This document shows, piece after piece, positions 1 to 5,792 of a stretch of 10,637 nt of DNA; position 1 is the stretch's first letter; every line of letters starts with the position of its first letter. The translations under genes and the position numbers were made by a program. The stretch covers positions 1 through 10,637 of the forward strand of contig USAP01000054.1 in assembly GCA_900552775.1 (NCBI GenBank), in the 5' to 3' direction. The notes below the pieces were generated by a model. That model searched no databases. It was not told the origin of the DNA and saw nothing but the letters and a program-made list of their open reading frames with translations. Origin of the DNA: an uncultured Eubacteriales bacterium. Its GTDB lineage: Bacteria > Bacillota > Clostridia > UMGS1883 > UMGS1540.

Positions 1-1
1 G

Positions 2-850
2 CAGACAGAACAGGTTACAACTGCTCTTGCAAAAGGTTCCAAACTTTTGGTTGTAAACGTTGTTGACACAGGATCAAATGATGCGGCACAGAATATTATT
101 AACCAGGCGAAAGAAAGAAACGTTCCCGTAATATTCTTTAACCGCTCGGTAGAAGAATCGGTTGTAAGCAGCTACGACAAATGCGTGTTTGTAGGAACAG
201 ATTATGAGATGGCAGGACATATGCAGGGCGAAATGATAGGCAAATATCTTGTAGATAATTTTGATGCTGTTGACTTAAACGGTGACGGAAAAATAAGCTA
301 CGTTATGTTTAAAGGTCAGGAAGGAAATATGGAAGCTATAGCGCGTACACAATACGGTGTTGAAGATGCAAACAAGATTTTGACAGAGGCCGGCAAACCT
401 GAACTTTCTTTCTATGACGCTTCGAACTCAAACAAATATATTGTTGACCAAAACGGTCAGTGGTCATCGGCGGCGGCAACGGATTATATGAGCACAATTC
501 TTGCTCAGTACAGCGTTGCAAACAATAATATGGTTGAGCTTGTTATTGCAAACAATGACGAAATGGCTTTGGGCGCATTGTCAGCTTTGCAGACGGCAGG
601 TTACAATAACGGAACGGGAAAAACAATTCCCGTGTTTGGAGTTGACGCGACAGACGCTGCAAAATCCGCTATAGGAAAAGGTACAATGATAGGAACAATC
701 AAACAGGATGCAGACGGAATGGCAGAAGCGATTACGACAATTGCACAGAATTATCTCGGAGATAAAAATGCATTTGACGGACTTGACAGCAGCGAAACAG
801 TAGGCACATGGAGAATAAATATTCCTTATTCGACATATATGAATGAGTAG
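2..850 (+). CDS. mglB: Galactose/methyl-galactoside ABC transporter substrate-binding protein MglB (5' partial)
   Basis: Extracellular sugar-binding subunit of an MglBAC importer, cut by the left edge; the frame is open from base 2, so signal peptide and N-terminal part lie outside and the TTG at 47 is not the start. The visible 282 residues align by eye with E. coli MglB: the IFFN segment, a calcium-loop sequence DLNGDGKIS (272-298), a GQEGNMEAIART segment (314-349), Trp at 461-463, VELVIANND (about 536-559) and IPVFGVD (626-646). The Glu of VELVIANN matches the distal calcium ligand of E. coli MglB. Pocket differences: the E. coli His152 position is Asn (326-328), Asp154 is Glu (335-337) and Asn256 is Gln (704-706), while the Arg, Trp, Asn and Asp contacts are kept. 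Galactose or methyl-galactoside is therefore the family assignment, but the true ligand may differ. First visible gene of mglBAC. Confidence 0.88.
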   Translation, partial: QTEQVTTALAKGSKLLVVNVVDTGSNDAAQNIINQAKERNVPVIFFNRSVEESVVSSYDKCVFVGTDYEMAGHMQGEMIGKYLVDNFDAVDLNGDGKISYVMFKGQEGNMEAIARTQYGVEDANKILTEAGKPELSFYDASNSNKYIVDQNGQWSSAAATDYMSTILAQYSVANNNMVELVIANNDEMALGALSALQTAGYNNGTGKTIPVFGVDATDAAKSAIGKGTMIGTIKQDADGMAEAITTIAQNYLGDKNAFDGLDSSETVGTWRINIPYSTYMNE

Positions 851-861
851 TTTTAATTATA

Positions 862-887
862 CGGAGGCGCTGAATTCAGCGCCTCCG
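862..887 (+). repeat. Perfect 26-bp palindrome (intercistronic stem-loop) between mglB and mglA
   Basis: The arm CGGAGGCGCTGAA is followed directly by its exact reverse complement, with GAATTC at the centre. As RNA it forms a G+C-rich stem of about 11 bp closed by a small loop. It begins 11 bases after the mglB stop and no T-run follows on either strand, so it does not look like an intrinsic terminator. Stable hairpins after binding-protein genes are known to protect the upstream mRNA (malE-malF is the classic case) and so raise binding protein over ATPase and permease. That role is inferred here. The stem ends one base before the AAGGAA sequence upstream of mglA. Confidence 0.85.
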
Positions 888-888
888 C

Positions 889-900
889 AAGGAAACGGGG
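889..900 (+). promoter_or_regulatory. Ambiguous ribosome binding region of mglA
   Basis: AAGGAAA (889-895) is well placed for an out-of-frame ATG at 902, which opens only a 16-codon frame ending at 952, but lies 14 or more bases from the mglA ATG at 910. GGGG (897-900) is 9 bases from the mglA ATG and could serve as a weak SD. No other in-frame start exists between the upstream in-frame stop (871) and 910, so the mglA start itself is secure and its translation may be weak or coupled. Confidence 0.5.
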
Positions 901-909
901 TATGGGCTT

Positions 910-2433
910 ATGGCAAATAATACAAATCTTAAAGAAAAACCCGTTCTTCTGAAAATGGAGAACATTGAAAAAGCTTTCCCCGGCGTAAAGGCGCTGGACA
1001 AGGTAAATCTCAGCGTAAAAGCCGGCACGGTTCATGCGCTTATGGGGGAAAACGGAGCCGGAAAATCCACACTTATGAAATGTCTGTTCGGTGTATATAA
1101 TAAAGACAGCGGAAAGATTTATTTGGACGGCAACGAGGTTGATTTTAAAAATTCAAAAGAAGCTTTGGAAAACGGCGTTGCAATGGTGCATCAGGAACTT
1201 AATCAGGCTTTGAAACGCAATGTTATGGACAATATGTGGCTCGGAAGATTTCCTACCGTAGCCAAAGGTATACCCATTACAAGCGAGAAAAAGATGTATA
1301 ACGAAACGCGTGAGATTTTCAAAAAGCTTGAGCTTGATATAGATCCGAAAACCGTGATGGGTACAATGCCGGTATCTCAAAGACAGATGGTGGAAATAGC
1401 TAAAGCGGTTTCGTATAATTCGAAAGTTATTGTGTTTGACGAACCTACGTCATCGCTTACGGAGGAAGAGGTTGAACACCTTTTCAAAATAATAAATATG
1501 CTTCGGGACAGAGGCTGTGCAATAATTTATATATCGCATAAAATGGCGGAGATTTTGCGTATATCCGATGAAGTTACAATAATGCGCGACGGAAAATGGA
1601 TTGCAACTCGGGAAGCCAAAGACCTTACTATGAATGAAATTATAAAGCTTATGGTTGGCAGAGAGCTTACTCAGGTTTATCCTCCAAAAACAAACAAGCC
1701 GGAAGGTGTACTTTTGGAGGTCGAAGGATTGAGTGCAGAGTATTCCAAGCTTCGCGATGTTTCGTTTAAAGCACGCCGCGGCGAGATACTCGGCGTTGCG
1801 GGGCTTGACGGTTCCGGCAGAACGGAACTTTTGGAAAACATATTCGGTGTTGCAACAAGAAAGTCAGGAACCATTAAAATAGACGGCAAAGCGATAAAAA
1901 ACAGAAATGCCGGCGAATCAATCAAAAACGGTTTTGCGCTTCTTACTGAAGAAAGACGTGCAACGGGTATTTTTTCAATACTGAATATTCGCGAAAACGC
2001 GACAATAGCAAGTCTTGATAAATGTAAAACAGGACCGTTTCTGAGTAAGGCAAAGCTGAAGAAGAACACCGAGTGGTGTATAATATCCATGAGAGTTAAA
2101 ACGCCGAGTCAGGAAACAAAAATCCGTTCTCTCTCGGGCGGAAATCAACAGAAGGTGATTTTGGGAAGATGGCTTCTTACAGAGCCTACTGTGCTTTTGC
2201 TTGACGAGCCGACAAGAGGTATAGATGTTGGCGCAAAATATGAGATATATCAGCTTATTATAGATCTTGCCGAAAAAGGAAAAACGGTTATAATGGTGTC
2301 ATCGGAAATGCCGGAACTTCTCGGTGTGTGCGACAGAATTCTTGTTATGTCGGGCGGAAAACTTGCCGGCGAAGTTGATGCTTCAACTGCTACACAGGAA
2401 GAAATAATGAGCCTTGCGGCAAAATACGTATAA
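910..2433 (+). CDS. mglA: Galactose/methyl-galactoside import ATP-binding protein MglA
   Basis: Cytoplasmic ATPase with two fused nucleotide-binding domains that powers sugar import through MglC; 507 residues, against 506 in E. coli, with near-colinear similarity (for example [13 protein letters not shown] start, [20 protein letters not shown]-type segments). Domain 1: Walker [10 protein letters not shown] (46-54), Q-loop Gln95, a degenerate signature VSQRQ (155-159), Walker B ending DEP (177-179) with catalytic Glu178, and H-loop His210. Domain 2: a Walker A in which Lys is Arg (GLDGSGRTE, 298-306), a canonical LSGGNQQ (408-414), Walker B LLLDEP (429-434), and Ser in place of the H-loop His (around 464). 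This asymmetry is normal for sugar ATPases of this family, with one competent composite site. Start ATG 910 is the only in-frame choice that preserves the N-terminus; the SD is weak and a stem-loop lies just upstream. Second gene of mglBAC. Confidence 0.95.
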   Translation: MANNTNLKEKPVLLKMENIEKAFPGVKALDKVNLSVKAGTVHALMGENGAGKSTLMKCLFGVYNKDSGKIYLDGNEVDFKNSKEALENGVAMVHQELNQALKRNVMDNMWLGRFPTVAKGIPITSEKKMYNETREIFKKLELDIDPKTVMGTMPVSQRQMVEIAKAVSYNSKVIVFDEPTSSLTEEEVEHLFKIINMLRDRGCAIIYISHKMAEILRISDEVTIMRDGKWIATREAKDLTMNEIIKLMVGRELTQVYPPKTNKPEGVLLEVEGLSAEYSKLRDVSFKARRGEILGVAGLDGSGRTELLENIFGVATRKSGTIKIDGKAIKNRNAGESIKNGFALLTEERRATGIFSILNIRENATIASLDKCKTGPFLSKAKLKKNTEWCIISMRVKTPSQETKIRSLSGGNQQKVILGRWLLTEPTVLLLDEPTRGIDVGAKYEIYQLIIDLAEKGKTVIMVSSEMPELLGVCDRILVMSGGKLAGEVDASTATQEEIMSLAAKYV

Positions 2434-2474
2434 TAACAGTTAGAGGTTTAGTCTAATACCGAGTATTTTAACAA

Positions 2475-2530
2475 AGCGAAAGCGGAAATCAATCGTTTGT
2501 AATCAGATTTTTTATTGTCTGCTTTCGGCT
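2475..2530 (+). other. Stem-loop abutting the mglC ribosome binding site
   Basis: GAAAGCGG (2478-2485) pairs with CTGCTTTC (2519-2526) with one G-U pair, and AGC (2475-2477) pairs with GCT (2528-2530) across a one-base bulge. The 33-base loop includes a run of six T (2508-2513). The stem ends directly before the AAGGAGG SD at 2531-2537. It occupies the 111-base mglA-mglC gap and could influence mglC translation or mRNA processing. Function is inferred; stem stability is moderate. Confidence 0.5.
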
Positions 2531-2544
2531 AAGGAGGAAACAAA

Positions 2545-3630
2545 ATGTCAGACGCAACAACAAAAAGAAAAGGACGTTTGTCATCATGGATTGATGATTT
2601 CAAACAAAAATCCGGAGACGACAAGCGCAGAGCAATAACGGATTTGCTCTTTAACAATGCAATGTATATAATTATACTTATTGCGGTAATTTATATAGCA
2701 ATACGGGTTCCGGCATTCCTTACGGTTTCGTCGGTGGTTAATATTATCTCTCTTACAGCAGCAAAGCTTCCTATTGCATTGGGAATAGCGGGTGCCATAG
2801 TACTCACAGGAACAGATATTTCCGCCGGACGGTGCGTGGGACTTACGGCTTGTATTGCCGCATCGCTATTGCAGATGACGGAGTATGCAAATAAAATATT
2901 TCCGAACATAGGAGTTATGCCTCTTTGGGCAGTACTGCTTCTGGTTATTGCGGTAGGTGCGGTTATCGGATTTGTAAACGGCTTTTTTGTAGCAAAGTTT
3001 AAACTGCATCCGTTTATAGTAACGCTTTCGACACAGCTTATTGTTTTCGGACTTGTGCTTATGTATCTTATGCTTGGCGGCAATAACGGACAGACGCTTT
3101 CCGGTCTCGACCCGGTTTATACGGATTTTGTGCGCGGAACACTGTTTAAAATAGGCGATGTAGCTGTTCCGAAATATGTTTTGTATTCAATTATCCTGAC
3201 AGGCATAATGTGGGTAATATGGAATAAAACAAAGTTTGGTAAAAATATGTTTGCGGTAGGTTCAAACGAAGAAGCTGCGAATGTTTCGGGTGTTAATGTT
3301 TTCTGGACAATAATCATGGTATTTGTTCTGGCAGGCGTTATGTACGGTATAACAGGTTTTATAGAAGGTGCGCGTATTGCTTCCTGTTCGGCAAACACAG
3401 GTTTAAACTATGAATCGGACGCTATCGCGGCATGCGTTATAGGCGGTGTATCGTTTGTCGGAGGTACAGGTAAAATAAGCGGCATTGTAGTGGGAGTTTT
3501 CCTGCTCCAGATAATATTTGTCGGACTTAACTTCCTCTCTGTCGACGCAAACATGCTTTATGTTATAAAAGGTCTTATAATCCTTGTTGCATGTGCTATT
3601 GATATGAGAAAATACCTGGCTCGTAAATAA
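2545..3630 (+). CDS. mglC: Galactose/methyl-galactoside ABC transporter permease MglC
   Basis: Membrane channel subunit of the MglBAC importer, BPD_transp_2 family, which works as a dimer with MglA. 361 residues (E. coli 336); the extra length is mostly a charged, cytoplasmic N-terminal stretch of about 35 residues. Hydrophobic segments lie at about 39-59, 75-90, 126-150, 155-177, 210-226, 252-275, 292-306, 312-332 and 337-352. Strong family matches are LPIALGIAGAIVLTGTDISAGR (75-96 region), WNKTKFGKNMFAVGSNEEAANVSGVNV (226-252 region, the cytoplasmic coupling loop toward MglA), DAIAACVIGGVSFVGG (292-307) and the C-terminal IKGLIIL. Start ATG is set by AAGGAGG at 2531-2537 with a 7-base spacer. 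It is the last transporter gene; a stem-loop follows 12 bases after the stop. Confidence 0.94.
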   Translation: MSDATTKRKGRLSSWIDDFKQKSGDDKRRAITDLLFNNAMYIIILIAVIYIAIRVPAFLTVSSVVNIISLTAAKLPIALGIAGAIVLTGTDISAGRCVGLTACIAASLLQMTEYANKIFPNIGVMPLWAVLLLVIAVGAVIGFVNGFFVAKFKLHPFIVTLSTQLIVFGLVLMYLMLGGNNGQTLSGLDPVYTDFVRGTLFKIGDVAVPKYVLYSIILTGIMWVIWNKTKFGKNMFAVGSNEEAANVSGVNVFWTIIMVFVLAGVMYGITGFIEGARIASCSANTGLNYESDAIAACVIGGVSFVGGTGKISGIVVGVFLLQIIFVGLNFLSVDANMLYVIKGLIILVACAIDMRKYLARK

Positions 3631-3642
3631 AATAATTAAATG

Positions 3643-3680
3643 ACAGAGCTGCGGTAGAAAAATTACTGCAGCTCTGTTTT
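3643..3680 (+). terminator. Terminator-like hairpin after mglC
   Basis: Arms ACAGAGCTGCGGTA (3643-3656) and TACTGCAGCTCTGT (3664-3677) pair over 14 bp with one G-U pair, around the 7-base loop GAAAAAT. The stem runs into only four T (3677-3680) before CGG, so termination is probably partial. Read-through would carry transcription into the InlB-repeat gene, for which no separate promoter is seen. Confidence 0.62.
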
Positions 3681-3726
3681 CGGATAGGGAGCAAAATTAC
3701 TTATGAGTGAACGCGGACATCGGAAC

Positions 3727-3731
3727 GGGGG
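3727..3731 (+). promoter_or_regulatory. G-rich ribosome binding site favouring the ATG at 3737
   Basis: GGGGG stands 5 bases before ATG 3737. Alternative openings are a GTG at 3707 in the same frame and an ATG at 3703 in another frame, the latter with AGGGAG (3686-3691) 11 bases upstream. The ATG at 3737 puts a short basic tail before the membrane segment and is preferred. Confidence 0.45.
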
Positions 3732-3736
3732 TTATT

Positions 3737-4102
3737 ATGGAGAATAAAAAAGCTGATACGGAAAAAACAGAACGCCGCAAAGGCGGACTGTATGCAAAGG
3801 TGAACATGTCCGTGAAAAGCGCCAATATTATGGTGGCAACGCTTGTGATATTGCTTGTTGCGGCGCTTATATTTGTGGTAAGTCACAGCGGATTTACAGT
3901 GAAATTCGATACGGACGGCGGTTCGCATGTTGAGAGTGTTAAGGTTATGCATTCGAATTATATAAACGTTGATCCGCCGGTAAAGGAAGGATGGAAGTTC
4001 AAAGGCTGGTATAAAGACCGTGCCTGCACCGAAGAATGGAATATGTCTGAGGATACAGTGACAGACAGCATGACGCTTTATGCCGGCTGGGAAAAGGTAT
4101 GA
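3737..4102 (+). CDS. Small membrane-anchored protein with a single InlB B-repeat
   Basis: 121 residues from the preferred ATG 3737 (131 from a GTG at 3707). The first 30 residues are hydrophilic and rich in Lys/Arg. One transmembrane helix follows at about 31-52 (IMVATLVILLVAALIFVV core) and then an outside domain of about 68 residues. That domain has the hallmarks of a Listeria-Bacteroides InlB B-repeat (Flg_new family): FTVKFDTDGG near its start, PVKEGWKFKGWYKD in the middle, and a closing MTLYAGWEKV. The positive-inside rule gives N-in, C-out. There is no signal peptidase site, lipobox or LPXTG. Such repeats usually occur in tandem in large surface proteins; one copy on a minimal anchor is unusual. 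The gene lies 106 bases after mglC, behind a leaky-looking terminator, and just before the promoter of the sensor operon. Function unknown; a transporter or sensor accessory role is inferred from position only. Confidence 0.82.
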   Translation: MENKKADTEKTERRKGGLYAKVNMSVKSANIMVATLVILLVAALIFVVSHSGFTVKFDTDGGSHVESVKVMHSNYINVDPPVKEGWKFKGWYKDRACTEEWNMSEDTVTDSMTLYAGWEKV

Positions 4103-4120
4103 AATCTTACGGGATTTGTA

Positions 4121-4149
4121 TTGATTTTATTTAAATTTAATGGTATACT
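4121..4149 (+). promoter_or_regulatory. Sigma-A type promoter with extended -10 for the sensor operon
   Basis: -35 TTGATT (4121-4126) and -10 TATACT (4144-4149) are separated by exactly 17 bases, and TGG directly before the -10 supplies an extended -10 (TGn). The expected start point is near 4156, giving a leader of about 38 bases before the ATG at 4194. It is the only convincing promoter seen inside the window and makes the sensor operon independent of mgl transcription. Confidence 0.75.
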
Positions 4150-4180
4150 TTTGATATGGTATTGCAGAAACTTATATTTT

Positions 4181-4187
4181 GGAGGAA
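4181..4187 (+). promoter_or_regulatory. Shine-Dalgarno site that sets the response regulator start
   Basis: GGAGGAA lies 6 bases before ATG 4194. It coincides with an in-frame TTG at 4179-4181, which is therefore part of the ribosome binding site region and not a start codon. Confidence 0.85.
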
Positions 4188-4193
4188 GATGCA

Positions 4194-5789
4194 ATGAAGT
4201 ATACCGTTTTGGTGGTCGAAGATGAATTTGAACAGCGAAGAGCAATTGTAGAAAGAGTTAAGTGGGAAAATGCGGGCTTTGAAGTTGTTGGAGAAGCGGA
4301 AAACGGAATAGAAGCGCTTGATCTTGTTGAAACACTTGAACCCGACCTTATTCTTACCGACATAATGATGCCTATAATGTCGGGGCTTGAACTTGCCGTA
4401 AAAGTGCGGCAGATTCGCCCTGCCACTCAGATGGTTATATTAAGCGGATATGATAGATTTGAGTATGCAAAAGCAGCTATTGACTGTAACATTATAAGTT
4501 ATCTTTTAAAACCTATTTCTTCTGATGAAATGAGCGAGGAGCTTTTTGAAATACGCCGTCGCATGGATGAAAAGCTCGGAAGTGTTATTTCCGCACCGGA
4601 CGAAGACATCAAAAACAAGCTGCACAGTCTGTCTCTGGAACGTTTTTTACTTCCGCTTATGCTTGGCAGCAGTGAGCGTTTGCCGAATGAAGAGGAACTT
4701 TATACAAAAGCACGGGAATTGGGAATAGTTGAAGACGGAAAAACTGCGCGCTTTTGCGTACTTGTTTCAAAATATGCCGATAATGAGGGGAATCAATGCA
4801 CAGAGGAAAAGCATACGGATTTTGTCGATACAGTGCTGGCGCATTATATGTATTCGGTGAGTTTTGTTGTATACGGCCGAGTGGTTACACTGTGCGTGAC
4901 GGAAAAAGAAGATGAAATATCAAATATAATGGAGCTTCCGCTGAGAGAGCTTGTTCAGACAGCAAAGAGAATGCTGCATCAGAGCTGCACTATAGGCGTA
5001 AGCCGTGATTTTACGGCTTTGAAAGATTGTGCCGGAGCATATTTTCAGGCGGTAACCGCAAGACGCTATACGGCAGACGGCGCAGGAGAAGTAAGATTTA
5101 TAAATGACCAGGAACATAATGACGAACTGGAAATTGACAAGGTGGAAAAAACCGTTTTAAAGCTTGAGCAGCTTTTAAAAGTCGGCAACAGAGATGAGCT
5201 TCGCAGTTTTATTGAAGATCTTTTTGCTAAGAGCACACCAGAAAATGCGGACTTGCTGGTGGCGCAGATTATTGCTACGATATACAGAGTTGTCAGCAAC
5301 GTTACGGATGATAAGTCCGAAATATTAAAACTTTTGTCCTCCAATCCGATTTTTGCGCGTATTACATCTCACAGCAGCGAATCGGGTATGAAAAATGAGT
5401 TAATTGATTTTTGCGACAGTGCAAAAACCATGATTTCAAATATGCAGAAGAGAGACAGTGAAGTTCTTTGCGACAAAGTTGTGCAGATAATAGACGAAAG
5501 ATTTTCTGACGAAGAACTTTCGCTGACGGGAGTAAGCAATGAACTTGCCGTAAGCCCGAATTATTTGAGCGCATTAATAAAAAAGACCAAAAAGAAAAAT
5601 TTTATTACACTGCTTACGGAACGCAGAATGAATGCGGCTCATGATATGCTTGTATGTTCCAATATGAAAATTCTTGAGATTTCGGAAAAGTGCGGTTACA
5701 GCGATCAGCATTATTTCAGCTATTGTTTTAAAAAGTTTTACGGTGAATCGCCGAATAAGGTTCGGAATACAAACAGGAGTGATAATTAA
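4194..5789 (+). CDS. YesN-type response regulator (REC domain + AraC DNA-binding domain)
   Basis: Cytoplasmic transcription regulator, 531 residues, the usual size for YesN-like regulators. The N-terminal receiver domain (about 1-125) has the acidic pair Glu9-Asp10, phospho-acceptor Asp56 in LTDIMMP, Ser84 in ILSG and Lys106 in LLKP, all the residues needed for phosphotransfer. Residues of about 130-425 form the long linker typical of this group, with no motif I can name. The C-terminal AraC/XylS domain has a first helix-turn-helix at about 443-465 (SLTGVSNELAVSPNYLSALIK) and a second at about 490-516 (ILEISEKCGYSDQHYFSYCFKK), ending FYGESPNKVR. Start ATG 4194 follows GGAGGAA and begins the REC domain exactly. 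First gene of the operon with the kinase (3-base gap). Its likely targets are the mgl promoter, outside the window, and perhaps its own promoter; no binding site is identifiable here. Confidence 0.93.
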   Translation: MKYTVLVVEDEFEQRRAIVERVKWENAGFEVVGEAENGIEALDLVETLEPDLILTDIMMPIMSGLELAVKVRQIRPATQMVILSGYDRFEYAKAAIDCNIISYLLKPISSDEMSEELFEIRRRMDEKLGSVISAPDEDIKNKLHSLSLERFLLPLMLGSSERLPNEEELYTKARELGIVEDGKTARFCVLVSKYADNEGNQCTEEKHTDFVDTVLAHYMYSVSFVVYGRVVTLCVTEKEDEISNIMELPLRELVQTAKRMLHQSCTIGVSRDFTALKDCAGAYFQAVTARRYTADGAGEVRFINDQEHNDELEIDKVEKTVLKLEQLLKVGNRDELRSFIEDLFAKSTPENADLLVAQIIATIYRVVSNVTDDKSEILKLLSSNPIFARITSHSSESGMKNELIDFCDSAKTMISNMQKRDSEVLCDKVVQIIDERFSDEELSLTGVSNELAVSPNYLSALIKKTKKKNFITLLTERRMNAAHDMLVCSNMKILEISEKCGYSDQHYFSYCFKKFYGESPNKVRNTNRSDN

Positions 5790-5792
5790 AAC

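Noticed and set aside
47..49. TTG as a start codon for the first gene
   Set aside because: The frame stays open to the window edge and the upstream codons (QTEQVTTALAKGSK) continue the MglB family alignment.
52..65. cre-like sequence TGTAAACGTTGTTG resembling a CcpA site
   Set aside because: It matches the first 12 of 14 consensus positions but lies inside mglB coding for a Val-Asn-Val-Val stretch that the protein family requires, and its right end does not fit.
1801..1830. Inactivating change in MglA: second Walker A lysine replaced by Arg304
   Set aside because: This substitution is normal in the C-terminal half of sugar-import ATPases of the MglA/RbsA group and is not a defect.
3707..3736. 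GTG 3707 as the start of the InlB-repeat protein
   Set aside because: No SD stands at a fitting distance, and ATG 3737 has a G-run 5 bases upstream; the ten extra residues add no recognisable feature.
4102..4117. Terminator after the InlB-repeat gene (AAATC / GATTT stem)
   Set aside because: Only 5 A+T-rich base pairs with a 6-base loop and no uninterrupted T-run after it; too weak to call.
5066..5344. Long open frames on the - strand inside the regulator, kinase and transporter genes
   Set aside because: They lie opposite genes with clear family motifs, have no SD or family resemblance, and are low-complexity mirror translations.
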